Below, piece after piece: positions 45,528 through 52,948 of a DNA stretch of 60,582 nucleotides. A model generated the notes under the pieces. The model was not told the DNA's origin, did not search any database, and saw nothing but the letters and a program-made list of their open reading frames with translations. Each line of letters starts with the position of its first letter. Position 1 is the stretch's first letter. The stretch covers positions 1-60,582 of the IMG/VR virus record IMGVR_UViG_3300047094_000624; one strand, written 5' to 3'. Made by a program: the position numbers and the translations under genes. This DNA comes from a virus.

Positions 45528-45557
45528 TATAGGGCAGATAGTCTGCCCTATAAATTA
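45528..45557 (-). terminator. Terminator-like hairpin adjoining a ribosome site
   Basis: Stem TATAGGGCAGA / TCTGCCCTATA (11 bp, 3-nt loop) at 45528-45552. On the minus strand it is followed by TTTTTAGGAG, so the U run merges into the ribosome site of the next gene. The same AGGGCAG stem occurs again at 45781-45809. Termination would be partial if the downstream gene is to be made. Confidence 0.65.
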
Positions 45558-45559
45558 AA

Positions 45560-45757
45560 TTATTCTTCTGATGCGCCTGGTTCAGCTAAAGGAAATTCTC
45601 CTCTTGCTGCTGCAGCGCCTAAATGTGTAGGTAAGCAATCCCAGGCATAGTTTCCTGCAGCTTCTGGGTATCTATCTGCTGGAACTGTGTAATGAGCTTG
45701 TTTACCACTAATATCGCAAACTACTGTAGGTGTAGGTGCTTTGGGTGTTGTTGCCAT
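45560..45757 (-). CDS. Degenerate paralog of the adjacent zinc-ribbon protein
   Basis: 65 residues. VCDISGKQAHYTVPADR and WDCLPTHLGAAAARGEFPLA line up with the neighbour (CANCENDAHFTMADRG, NRCLPKHLLPRAIRGDFKL), but only one Cys of each pair remains, so a full zinc site is unlikely. It is flanked by two near-identical hairpins, which suggests that gene and hairpin were duplicated together. Confidence 0.75.
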   Translation of the reverse strand: MATTPKAPTPTVVCDISGKQAHYTVPADRYPEAAGNYAWDCLPTHLGAAAARGEFPLAEPGASEE

Positions 45758-45780
45758 TTATTTTATTCTCCTAAGTCGAC

Positions 45781-45809
45781 AATAGGGCAGGAGGTCATCC
45801 TGCCCTATT
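45781..45809 (-). other. Second copy of the AGGGCAG hairpin
   Basis: Stem AATAGGGCAGGA / TCCTGCCCTATT (12 bp, 5-nt loop), followed on the minus strand by GTCGACTTAGGAG. No clear U run. It lies between the endolysin and the degenerate zinc-ribbon gene and could limit read-through. Confidence 0.6.
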
Positions 45810-45822
45810 AGTTTATCTTAAA

Positions 45823-46212
45823 TTACGACGCTAATACAGCGCTAGGGTCAATGTCTTTCCCAGCGGACCAGCGAATGTTGTCTCTCATTTCAAAATGTAA
45901 ATGAGGACCAGATGAGTTGCCAGTATTACCGGATTCCCCGATATGTTGGCCCTTCAATACTGTGTCTCCTGGTTTAACAAGAGACTTTGAAAGGTGAGCG
46001 TAGATTACCCACCCACCTGTTACTTTTTGCACAATTTGGGTTCCATAAGATTTTCCCCAAGATGCATTTTCAATTTTTCCATCAGCTACGGCAATAATGT
46101 CTGTGCCTTCTTTGCACGCATAGTCGACACCAGTGTGATAACCTTTTGACCACATTTTTCCTGTTTTTTTATAAGGTGTGGTAATTTTTCCATCTTTAAT
46201 AGGTGAGCCCAT
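45823..46212 (-). CDS. Endolysin, M23 (LytM-like) peptidase
   Basis: 129 residues covering one M23 domain with no wall-binding domain. The zinc ligands and catalytic residues are visible: His 26 and Asp 30 in GYHTGVDYA, His 73 in YAHLS, and His 104 and His 106 in GPHLHFE. M23 enzymes cut peptide cross-bridges. The lack of a signal peptide, and the holin two genes upstream, point to holin-dependent release. It overlaps the upstream gene as TAATG. Confidence 0.9.
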   Translation of the reverse strand: MGSPIKDGKITTPYKKTGKMWSKGYHTGVDYACKEGTDIIAVADGKIENASWGKSYGTQIVQKVTGGWVIYAHLSKSLVKPGDTVLKGQHIGESGNTGNSSGPHLHFEMRDNIRWSAGKDIDPSAVLAS

Positions 46213-46592
46213 TAATGAATCAGTCCTTTGAATTGTCTAATTTCAGAAACAATATCTGATTTTCCGTTGTGATAAACCATACAAGAAATAGGTGTTCCTG
46301 GTTTAGCATTGAAATACCAAAATAACGTAAACTGCACAGAAGTGACATCTTCGGGTACAGCGTAAGTATTAGTACCAGTAGTGTCGTTCTTGCCTTTATA
46401 GTCTCTTGAGTAATTCATTTTTACATATGTTGGTCTACCAGTTTTAGGTAGAGTCAAATGTAATTGTGCTTCCCAAAAACAATGACCTTCTTTTGTAGGG
46501 TCAATAGCGTCTTTACCGTTGAGCACCATAGGTGTCCAAACATTTGGTTTAAAAGACTGTTTGTTTTTATCGTCTTTCCATTGAATGTACAA
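46212..46592 (-). CDS. Unknown protein of the lysis group
   Basis: 126 residues, predicted beta-rich (EAQLHLTLPKTGRPTYVKMN, VTSVQFTLFWYFNAKPGTPI). It lies between holin and endolysin genes and may act with them, for example as a binding partner for the domain-less M23 enzyme. This is inferred from position only. Confidence 0.65.
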   Translation of the reverse strand: MYIQWKDDKNKQSFKPNVWTPMVLNGKDAIDPTKEGHCFWEAQLHLTLPKTGRPTYVKMNYSRDYKGKNDTTGTNTYAVPEDVTSVQFTLFWYFNAKPGTPISCMVYHNGKSDIVSEIRQFKGLIH

Positions 46593-46595
46593 GGT

Positions 46596-46808
46596 TTACT
46601 TAGCACCCTTACCGAATGCTTTATCATTTGGATTCAAAGCACGCATTGCTACTGGAAGTACTGCTGCTACACCAGCACTTAAAATCATTTTAAGTGAATC
46701 GGCGTTTAGAGATGCAATATCTCCACCAGTTGCTAAAAATGCAGCAAGAGCTGCGGCTGCAAAAGAACGTGCGTATGAGGATGCTGCTGCTTTCATAGAT
46801 TTTGACAT
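46596..46808 (-). CDS. Holin
   Basis: 70 residues with two hydrophobic segments (SYARSFAAAALAAFLATGG and MILSAGVAAVLPVAMRAL) separated by a polar turn, and a basic tail. The ending ALNPNDKAFGKG is common in holins of actinophages. Its size, topology and place before the endolysin fit a holin that opens the membrane at the end of infection. Confidence 0.82.
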   Translation of the reverse strand: MSKSMKAAASSYARSFAAAALAAFLATGGDIASLNADSLKMILSAGVAAVLPVAMRALNPNDKAFGKGAK

Positions 46809-46888
46809 ATTTCTTCCTTCTAGAGGTTGTGCCGTTTTTACCGGCTCTATAAAGTCTGCCCCAAAGAAGTTGGGAGCGTCAGCCTAAA

Positions 46889-47122
46889 TTAGTCTTTTGT
46901 TTCCTCAACATGCTGATGAAACTTGCCCTCTAAGCGGGCTAGTGATACGCGGACTTCTACCATTTCGCGCTTAATATCATTGACGACATCTTTTATTGAA
47001 CCCCCGCCATTGGGTTTTAATTCTATTAAGTATGATTTAACAATCCATCGTACTGATAAAACGACGGTTCCTAAAAAGGCTGCAAAGCCGGATAAGGTAG
47101 CTGCCCAATCCATGAGAGTCAT
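46889..47122 (-). CDS. Single-pass membrane protein with coiled coil
   Basis: 77 residues: one transmembrane segment (LSGFAAFLGTVVLSVRWIV), a Gly-rich turn and a C-terminal helix (DIKREMVEVRVSLARLEGKF). Similar proteins next to holins in actinophages have been called holin partners or antiholins. It is the first gene of the lysis group, about 75 nt after a strong promoter-like sequence. Confidence 0.7.
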   Translation of the reverse strand: MTLMDWAATLSGFAAFLGTVVLSVRWIVKSYLIELKPNGGGSIKDVVNDIKREMVEVRVSLARLEGKFHQHVEETKD

Positions 47123-47194
47123 TAATAGTTCATTTCTGTTTGTAGTTTTAACTAAACAGTTTGTTGTCCGTGTAATGCCACGTGTACTTACTTA

Positions 47195-47224
47195 TTTATA
47201 CATTACTTTAGTAACACCTGTCAC
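47195..47224 (-). promoter_or_regulatory. Promoter for the lysis and head genes
   Basis: On the minus strand GTGACA (47224-47219), an 18-nt spacer and TATAAA (47200-47195) are close to the sigma-70-type consensus. It sits between the leftward lysis group and the rightward transglycosylase-WhiB unit. Confidence 0.55.
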
Positions 47225-47305
47225 TCTAAAAACAATACTTTTAGTTCGCCTTGACTTGAGTACGAAAGTTTGATTGGCTAGATATACCTGAGAGGAGCAA
47301 GAATA

Positions 47306-47821
47306 TTGCTTAATATCAGAAAGATAACACACTCATGTGTGTCATTGTTGGTAGTAGCTGCATTTATAGTTACACCGGCAATAGCATCTCCGCCAACAGA
47401 ACCTAAATCTGTAACTATGGCGGCTACAACAGAACCTAAAACAACAGTTAAATTAACTCGTGTTACAGTTTCTGTAAGTAGAACAGATGCAAGAGAAGCA
47501 ATCATTAGCCCATATGCAAAATTCTTTGATGCAGAAGCCTTAGCGTTTTTAATGGTTCATGCAGAAGGTTGGGACTTGCAAGAATGGAAATGTTTGCGTA
47601 ATGTATGGAACAAAGAAAGTCGTTTTAATCCTAAAGCTCAGAATAAAAATTCAACAGCTTATGGTATCCCACAGTTTTTAGATTCAACTTGGGAAGCTTA
47701 CGGATTTAAAAAGACTTCTGATGCCAAAGAACAAATAATAGCCGGACTAGCTTATATCGATAAAAGATACGGGAGCGCATGTAATGCATGGAGTCACTGG
47801 GAGCGAAAACGCTGGTATTGA
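47306..47821 (+). CDS. Secreted lytic transglycosylase-like protein
   Basis: 171 residues from a TTG start with a strong GAGAGGAG site. A signal peptide is clear: basic NIRKITHS, hydrophobic SLLVVAAFIVTPAIA, cleavage near AIAS. The C-terminal half (residues about 95-171) has the SLT/Rpf-like pattern CLRNVWNKESRFNP with likely catalytic Glu 104, AYGIPQFLDSTWEAYGF and a pair of cysteines. It is exported by itself, unlike the M23 enzyme, and is divergent from the lysis genes. It may serve lysis, superinfection control or wall loosening. Confidence 0.88.
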   Translation: MLNIRKITHSCVSLLVVAAFIVTPAIASPPTEPKSVTMAATTEPKTTVKLTRVTVSVSRTDAREAIISPYAKFFDAEALAFLMVHAEGWDLQEWKCLRNVWNKESRFNPKAQNKNSTAYGIPQFLDSTWEAYGFKKTSDAKEQIIAGLAYIDKRYGSACNAWSHWERKRWY

Positions 47822-48074
47822 TAAATTTAAAGCACCTTTTTTTGATGGGTCACAACCATGTGCCCAAACAGACCCTGATTTGTTTTTTCCAAACAATGCA
47901 GCGGAAGGCGCAATAAATATTAAATATACTAGAAAAATTTGTAAATCCTGTGAATTCAAATCTCACTGTCTTGAATACGCACTAACAACTCCATTAATAA
48001 TGGGAGTATGGGCTGGTACCACAGAACACGACCGAGTAGTTATACGAAGACAAAGACGAACTTCTAAACGTTAA
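47784..48074 (+). CDS. WhiB-family transcriptional regulator
   Basis: 96 residues. The four iron-sulfur ligands are Cys 26, 53, 56 and 62 (pattern C...CxxC x5 C), followed by EYALTTPLIMGVWAGTT, the conserved WhiB turn, and a basic C-terminus (RVVIRRQRRTSKR) for DNA contact. WhiB proteins occur only in Actinobacteria and their phages and act through the main sigma factor. It overlaps the transglycosylase gene by 38 nt, so both are made from one transcript, ended by the terminator at 48081. Confidence 0.93.
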   Translation: MHGVTGSENAGIDKFKAPFFDGSQPCAQTDPDLFFPNNAAEGAINIKYTRKICKSCEFKSHCLEYALTTPLIMGVWAGTTEHDRVVIRRQRRTSKR

Positions 48075-48080
48075 AAAAAG

Positions 48081-48110
48081 AAAGCCCCTGGATAACCAGG
48101 GGCTTTTTTA
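48081..48110. terminator. Bidirectional terminator
   Basis: Stem AAAGCCCCTGG / CCAGGGGCTTT (11 bp, loop ATAA). A T run follows on the plus strand and a pyrimidine run (CTTTCTTTTTTT) on the minus strand, so it can end both the WhiB transcript and the leftward 416-residue protein gene. Confidence 0.88.
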
Positions 48111-48119
48111 TTTGGGTTA

Positions 48120-49370
48120 TTAGGCCCAAGAGGTGATTGTAATCGTGGCAGTTGTAGCAATGCTTGCTGCGTTTGCTGCTGTGCTTTGGGTTTTGACTGT
48201 TCCAGATGCACCAGTTAAACAAGTTCCAGGTGTGATAGCGCCTGTGTCGGCAACTGTCCATCCTGTACCTGCGATAACAAGTGTGCTTCCTGAACCACCA
48301 GTTACAGACCAAGTACCAACAAGTGCTGCTGGGATACCTGTACCAGCTGCAATAGTAACCTTTGTACCTACTGGCCATGTGCTTGTTCCGCCAGAGACGG
48401 TTACAGTTGCGGCAGTAGTTGTTGTAACGTTAATCTGAGTTGGCTGTGTAGCTGTATTTGTAACTCCGGTGGTATTTGTAATGTTAGCTAATTCGTAACC
48501 AGCATCCAAAAGTTCATCAAGAGCTAATGCTGTTGTATCACCAAGTACGCTAGGTACAACGATGTATGCAGTTCCTGAAACAAATGCTCCATCACCTGAA
48601 GCGGCTGCTGTTGTAGATTCAACTTTGCCGTATTGACCAGTGATTGATACACCACTTCCTACTGCACTTGTAACTGTAAATCTAGTTGCATTTGCAGTTG
48701 CTACTGTTGCTGATGACAAGTTAAATGCAGAAGTTGTAAGACCTGTAATATTTACAGTGTCTCCTGCTGCTAATTTATTTTGTGCGGTGTATGTAACAGT
48801 TGTTCCATTTCCACTTGCAGCTGTAACAATGTAGTTACCGGTTGCTGCTGTAAATGATGGATAACTTGCCCATTCACCTTCTGCAATGTTGTGGTTGTTA
48901 AATGCAGGGGTTACTACGTTTAGGCGTCCACTTGCAACTTGTGTAGTTGCTGCCCATGCATAATCTGCACCAACACCAGGAAGTGAGCTAATAACTACTT
49001 TTGCTTGTGCTGTTGCACCAGTTACTGCTGAGCCTGTGGCTGCGTTTGTAACAGTGAATTGGCTTGAAGAAGCTGTTGCAATTAAAACGTTTGTTAAGTT
49101 AAATGCAGCTGTTGATAAACCTGTAATTGTTACAGTCTGTCCAGCAATGAATGTATTTGTTGCAGTATAAGTTACGGTTCCAGCAGTTGCTGAAGCTGCA
49201 GTTACTACTGCTGTTTGATATTGAATTTCGTCAGAACCAGTAGTTCCACCGAAATTGCTAATTGAAGCAGCACGGTCATCGTTTGGTTGCATAGGAACGT
49301 TACCCCATACAAAATCAACGGCAACATTGCTTGAGGAATCTAATAAATTCCCGTTGTTATTTACTGCCAT
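48120..49370 (-). CDS. Virion structural protein with FCCH-like repeats
   Basis: 416 residues, Thr/Ala/Val-rich. It contains at least two beta repeats of the kind FIAGQTVTITGLSTAAFNL ... SSQFTVTNAATGSAVTG, closely related to copies in the 903- and 1372-residue proteins. The N-terminus (VDFVWGNVPMQPNDDR) and the helical segment TALALDELLDAGYELANI are non-repetitive. Probably a capsid or appendage decoration protein. It ends at the terminator at 48081. Confidence 0.7.
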   Translation of the reverse strand: MAVNNNGNLLDSSSNVAVDFVWGNVPMQPNDDRAASISNFGGTTGSDEIQYQTAVVTAASATAGTVTYTATNTFIAGQTVTITGLSTAAFNLTNVLIATASSSQFTVTNAATGSAVTGATAQAKVVISSLPGVGADYAWAATTQVASGRLNVVTPAFNNHNIAEGEWASYPSFTAATGNYIVTAASGNGTTVTYTAQNKLAAGDTVNITGLTTSAFNLSSATVATANATRFTVTSAVGSGVSITGQYGKVESTTAAASGDGAFVSGTAYIVVPSVLGDTTALALDELLDAGYELANITNTTGVTNTATQPTQINVTTTTAATVTVSGGTSTWPVGTKVTIAAGTGIPAALVGTWSVTGGSGSTLVIAGTGWTVADTGAITPGTCLTGASGTVKTQSTAANAASIATTATITITSWA

Positions 49371-49395
49371 GTTTTACCTATTCTCTAGAGTTTGG

Positions 49396-49671
49396 TTAAC
49401 AGTCCCATGCGCGTAGGGACTTGTTTATTCGGCTATTCGGATTGTTAGCGGTTTTAGAAGACGTATTTTTCTTTTTCATACCTTCCATGCGAGCACAGAA
49501 AGACTTTCTCCGGGCGGCGGACTTAGGCGATTTTTTCGCCTGCTCACGCTTTACCGGTGGTTTAAGGTTACTACCTGGATTAGCTTTTTCGTAGGACTTA
49601 CGTCCCTTTTCATTAAGGCCGCCTTTGGGGTTTTTACCCGCCTTGCGTTGCCACGCTTCAGATTTCGCCAT
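49396..49671 (-). CDS. Small basic conserved phage protein
   Basis: 91 residues. The motifs AWQRKAGKNPKGGLNEKGRK, SYEKANPGSNLKPP and KSAARRKSFCARMEGMKKK are those of a small family frequent in aquatic phages (I believe DUF6321). Strongly basic, probably nucleic-acid binding. Its role is not known. Confidence 0.8.
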   Translation of the reverse strand: MAKSEAWQRKAGKNPKGGLNEKGRKSYEKANPGSNLKPPVKREQAKKSPKSAARRKSFCARMEGMKKKNTSSKTANNPNSRINKSLRAWDC

Positions 49672-49701
49672 AGGTCAATTCTAATTAGATTACCAGCCGT
49701 T

Positions 49702-49738
49702 TTCACGCCCAACACAAACTTACTGCTACGATTAAGGT
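49702..49738 (+). promoter_or_regulatory. Promoter with transcript start at or near the start codon
   Basis: TTCACG (49702-49707) and TACGAT (49727-49732) with a 19-nt spacer. Only TAAGGT separates the -10 box from the ATG at 49739, so the transcript would start at the ATG and be leaderless, which is common in Actinobacteria. The same TTAAGGTATG occurs at the 58850 gene. Confidence 0.5.
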
Positions 49739-50410
49739 ATGAAAAAAATAATGCACTTTTTTCACTATCCAGAAGTAGGGACTGTGCTATCTCCGCTTCC
49801 AGCCCATAGATTTATCCCAGAATGGTATAAGAAATCTGAATTAACTCTTTCAGATGGAGAGACTCCAGGGCTAAGGTCTTGCATGCCTTACTTTGATGCA
49901 ATGGCAAGCGGTTGGATTATTAGGTTAGACCAAGACCTACATATATCGGTAGATGAAAACGGTGTAAAACATTTTAAATGGGATGAAGATAGCCAAGTAC
50001 TACATGCTAGACCTTTAGAACTTGGAAAATACATGGTTCCTCCTGCTGGGTATTCTCATGAGGGAATTGCTATTTATCTTAAAGTTGGTTATAAAACACC
50101 TAGAGGGTGGAGCTTATTAGTGACCCATCCGTTTAATAGATTTGATTTACCATTCATGGCAGTATCTGGAATTATGGATGCAGATAAATGGAATACTCCA
50201 GGAAATATACCAGTATTTTTTAAAAGTGATTTTATTGGAACTATTCCTAAAGGCACTCCGATAGCACAAGTGCTGCCTATTAAAAGAGCAGAATGGACTA
50301 GTACTTGGCACTTAAATATTAGAAGAATAGCAAAAGCATTAAAACAATCTAGAGATAACCATAAAGGTAATTACAGAAAAAACTTTTGGGTTAAAAAAAG
50401 TTATAAGTAA
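49739..50410 (+). CDS. DUF6065-like protein of unknown function
   Basis: 223 residues, the only plus-strand gene in this region. Blocks HRFIPEWYKKSEL, GWSLLVTHPFNRFDLPF, VSGIMDADKWNTPGNIPVFF and GTIPKGTPIAQVLPIKRAEW resemble a family of small proteins found in phages and bacteria (probably DUF6065), predicted as a double-stranded beta-barrel. The basic C-terminus (KALKQSRDNHKGNYRKNFW) could bind nucleic acid. Function unknown. Confidence 0.68.
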   Translation: MKKIMHFFHYPEVGTVLSPLPAHRFIPEWYKKSELTLSDGETPGLRSCMPYFDAMASGWIIRLDQDLHISVDENGVKHFKWDEDSQVLHARPLELGKYMVPPAGYSHEGIAIYLKVGYKTPRGWSLLVTHPFNRFDLPFMAVSGIMDADKWNTPGNIPVFFKSDFIGTIPKGTPIAQVLPIKRAEWTSTWHLNIRRIAKALKQSRDNHKGNYRKNFWVKKSYK

Positions 50411-50704
50411 TTAAGCTGGGTCTGATTCGCGAGGGAAGTTAGGGTCTCTCATAACGGCATCTTCGTTTCTTAATTGCCACTCTTTATCGTCAATAAACCC
50501 ATCTTCGTCATTAAACTTCCAACCTGGAATTACTGCAGGTTCTAATTCATCTGGAATACGAACAATTCTAGGTTCGCTTAATAAAACTGCTGCTAGTCTA
50601 TCTGGAACGTGAATAGTATCAGCCACTACACCATCAATGATAAAAGCAATTTTATGAGGTGGTTTTGGGTTTGCACCTTGTGGTGTTGGGTTTGCAAATG
50701 CCAT
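50411..50704 (-). CDS. Small protein of unknown function
   Basis: 97 residues. KIAFIIDGVVADTIHVPDRL and AAVLLSEPRIVRIPDE form a small alpha/beta unit; the C-terminal part is acidic and charged. Similar small proteins occur near structural genes in aquatic myoviruses. The gene converges with the plus-strand gene that ends one base before. Confidence 0.65.
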   Translation of the reverse strand: MAFANPTPQGANPKPPHKIAFIIDGVVADTIHVPDRLAAVLLSEPRIVRIPDELEPAVIPGWKFNDEDGFIDDKEWQLRNEDAVMRDPNFPRESDPA

Positions 50705-50714
50705 TTTGTTCTCC

Positions 50715-50936
50715 TTAGTCTGGTATGTAGTCGTATCCTACTTCAACAGAGTACGGGTCATCTACTGCAATGACCAACGCTTCTCCATCTTGTAGTTTTT
50801 TCATATTTGCATAAAAATCTGGATGAGCACTAATTTTTTGAATAACTTTATTAGCTGCCTTATCAACAATCACAACAACTATGTTTTCCGATGAAGGCAT
50901 TTTTTGACTAAAAAGATTATCTAAAGATTCTGCCAT
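50715..50936 (-). CDS. Small protein of unknown function
   Basis: 73 residues from the ATG at 50936, chosen because it overlaps the upstream stop as TAATG; the longer frame from 50990 lies inside the upstream gene. It has an alpha/beta look (IVVVIVDKAANKVIQKISAH, GEALVIAVDDPYSVEVG). No family recognised. Confidence 0.65.
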   Translation of the reverse strand: MAESLDNLFSQKMPSSENIVVVIVDKAANKVIQKISAHPDFYANMKKLQDGEALVIAVDDPYSVEVGYDYIPD

Positions 50937-51181
50937 TATTGCTCCTCTGTCATAGAAACGGATACTTGACCCCATTTTCCAACAGGGCATTCAGCGTTTA
51001 ACAGCTTAGTTTTCATATCCATAAAGCAACCACATTTTTTACATTGACGTGTTGCTTTAACAAAAAACTCACAGGACTGGCATATATTAATTCTCTCTTC
51101 TGCAACAGCCGGAGCTATGTTATTAAGGTTTTTATTAAATATATCCCAAGGTCTAGCTGGTCTATTAGGCATTTCAGTCAT
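50936..51181 (-). CDS. Small zinc-binding conserved phage protein
   Basis: 81 residues. RPWDIFNKNLNNIAPAVAEERINICQSCEF-type sequence, then RQCKKCGCFMDMKTKLLNAECPVGKW; at least six Cys form a zinc site. This combination (start RPWDxFNKN, CKKCGCFM, CPVGKW) is a small family common in aquatic myoviruses. Role unknown. Confidence 0.8.
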   Translation of the reverse strand: MTEMPNRPARPWDIFNKNLNNIAPAVAEERINICQSCEFFVKATRQCKKCGCFMDMKTKLLNAECPVGKWGQVSVSMTEEQ

Positions 51182-51190
51182 ATATCTATA

Positions 51191-52078
51191 CTACGCTATC
51201 TCTACGTTAATGTCATCTACGGAGTCAGATGCGTTTTGAGTAGCAGGAGCTAAAGCAACGCCATATCTACTTTGAGCCGCGCCAGAAACTACAAAGGTAG
51301 TTCCTGAACCAATTTGGGTATCAGAGGTATTGTATCCACGCAATGTAATAAGGGTGCTAGTTAAAAATAATCTAATTTTAGCTATTAGCGTGTATGACCC
51401 CGAGTTGTGTCCATCAAAAGTTGTAGTCAATAAATTAGTAGTAACAGGATTAGTAATAGAACCAGCTACAGACCTAAATATCTTTAAAAAGTGAAATCTA
51501 TCAGTTTTATTAGCAAAAGAACAACAAGAAGAACAGTTACAGTTCCAACTTGAACATCTACCTGAAGGAACGCAATAAGTAATAATAGGGCAGCAGTCGT
51601 TAAAGCAATCATAAATCATGCAACAAGCACAACAAGTAGAACATCCAGTATTTACTGCATAATTGCTTAGATTGTAATCTGTTGCTGCAACCCACCAAGA
51701 ATTAGTATCCGTTACCCAAAAAGCAATTCCTGCTCCACCTCCAGATATAGAAGCAGTAGAAGTTGTATTTTGAGTAGTTCCAAGGTCAATAGTTGCCATT
51801 GGATAGTTTGAACCACCAGAAGAACTTTGAGCACGGTTTGAAACAATATTCCAAACACCGCGAAGATTAGTCCATGCTTGTCCAGAAAGAGCTGTACCTA
51901 GGCTTCCAGCAGAGTTTACCCTATTAAATAAATCTGAAATACCAGATGAAAACCATTGTTTCCAAGAACCACCAACTTTTACCCAAGCTTGTTGTCCTTG
52001 TTTCCAAGAACCGCCAACTTTTGCATAAGTATTAGTTAGTTGTTTCCAAGAGTTACTGTCTTTTAAATAGCCCGGCAT
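51191..52078 (-). CDS. Structural protein with cysteine-rich insertion
   Basis: 295 residues. Residues 1-45 repeat the pattern AWVKVGGSWKQ three times, as in phage fibre heads. A beta-sandwich (LamG-like look) follows and is interrupted at about residues 144-188 by a segment with 15 or more Cys (CSTCCACCMIYDCF ... NDCCPIITYCV ... CSSWNCNCSSCC). It closes with further beta strands (FDGHNSGSYTLIAKIRLFL). The insert could be a disulfide or metal cluster. Probably an appendage protein. Confidence 0.72.
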   Translation of the reverse strand: MPGYLKDSNSWKQLTNTYAKVGGSWKQGQQAWVKVGGSWKQWFSSGISDLFNRVNSAGSLGTALSGQAWTNLRGVWNIVSNRAQSSSGGSNYPMATIDLGTTQNTTSTASISGGGAGIAFWVTDTNSWWVAATDYNLSNYAVNTGCSTCCACCMIYDCFNDCCPIITYCVPSGRCSSWNCNCSSCCSFANKTDRFHFLKIFRSVAGSITNPVTTNLLTTTFDGHNSGSYTLIAKIRLFLTSTLITLRGYNTSDTQIGSGTTFVVSGAAQSRYGVALAPATQNASDSVDDINVEIA

Positions 52079-52092
52079 TGTTCTCCTAATTA

Positions 52093-52227
52093 TTAAGGCG
52101 TGTATTTAATCCAGATGTCGCCGTTTTTTCCGTTTGCTGATATAGGGTCAACTGTTGAAACTAAAATTTCTTGATGACCTTCGTTATTAACAGCGTTAAC
52201 AACAGGCCCATAAACTACAACTGCCAT
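52093..52227 (-). CDS. Tiny protein of unknown function
   Basis: 44 residues (MAVVVYGPVVNAVNNEGHQE ... GDIWIKYTP). Its ATG overlaps the upstream stop as TAATG. The ending GKNGDIWIKYTP resembles the bead domains of the fibre proteins. It may be a short connector of the structural island. Confidence 0.55.
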   Translation of the reverse strand: MAVVVYGPVVNAVNNEGHQEILVSTVDPISANGKNGDIWIKYTP

Positions 52228-52562
52228 TAGGAAATTTCAACTCCTGAAACTGTAAGAGTTATAGAAGTTCCAGCACTAGCTGATGCAAAAAATGATTCCC
52301 CAGCTTGTAAAACAACGGATAGATTATCCATTGTTAAAACTGAGTTAGCAGCGATAGTTACTCCTGAAACTAAAGCGGAAGAAGCTGCTACTGCGCTTAC
52401 TATTGAAAAGTTAAAAGTAACTGCTGAAGCAGATGTGTTAGCAGCAATAATGCTTTTAATAATCGCTGAAGTGGATGCTGGGCATGTATAAAGCGCTGAG
52501 CTGCCACTAGTTGATAGTTGGACTGGCATTGTGCCAAGTCGTTTCGGTGTATATGTTGCCAC
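52227..52562 (-). CDS. Small beta-sandwich structural protein
   Basis: 111 residues from a GTG start with AAAGGA. Paralog of 33585-33920 (shared core SASAVTFNFS, SGVTIAANSVLTMDN, VSGVEIS). First gene of a small structural island (52.6-51.2 kb) separate from the main one. Confidence 0.72.
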   Translation of the reverse strand: MATYTPKRLGTMPVQLSTSGSSALYTCPASTSAIIKSIIAANTSASAVTFNFSIVSAVAASSALVSGVTIAANSVLTMDNLSVVLQAGESFFASASAGTSITLTVSGVEIS

Positions 52563-52625
52563 TAAAATCCTTTCAAAAGCTCTATGTATTACAGTACGAT
52601 ACAGGTAATAATTTTACTACCTAAA

Positions 52626-52787
52626 CTAGTTGGAGCTCTCCCCGTTGGGGCCTCTTCCTGGCTGTGGGTAAGAAAAAAACAAAGGTTCTTCTTTACTTAC
52701 CGGAAGTTTACGAATACCAAATCGTGAGTCTTTTACGGTTTTAGAAACCTCTTTATAGGCTTCAAATGCTTTAGTTAAACGTTCCAT
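52626..52787 (-). CDS. Small protein of unknown function
   Basis: 53 residues (MERLTKAFEAYKEVSKTVKD ... FFSYPQPGRGPNGESSN). Helical N-terminus, then a proline/glycine tail. It overlaps the upstream gene by 13 nt. Confidence 0.6.
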   Translation of the reverse strand: MERLTKAFEAYKEVSKTVKDSRFGIRKLPVSKEEPLFFSYPQPGRGPNGESSN

Positions 52788-52948
52788 CTAATCCACTGCA
52801 TCGCTTCCGTAGGTACCCCATCAATTGCGCCTTTAGCACGAGTTAGGGCGTCTCTAAAATCTCTAGAATTGGCTCGAGAGATGTTTTCTACTCTATCTAC
52901 CTTTAATTCTTGATTACTTAGTTTTTTTGTTATTAGCTTTTTTAACAT
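52775..52948 (-). CDS. Small helical protein
   Basis: 57 residues from the ATG at 52948, inside the end of the upstream gene (35 nt overlap). SNQELKVDRVENISRANSRD and AKGAIDGVPTEAMQWIRW look like real coding sequence. A frame extending upstream to 53086 is a shadow of the neighbouring gene. Confidence 0.55.
   Translation of the reverse strand: MLKKLITKKLSNQELKVDRVENISRANSRDFRDALTRAKGAIDGVPTEAMQWIRWNV

Noticed and set aside
47251-47284. Plus-strand promoter TTGACT ... TAGATA for the transglycosylase gene
   Set aside because: The spacer of 22 nt is too long to be convincing, so it was not listed as a feature.
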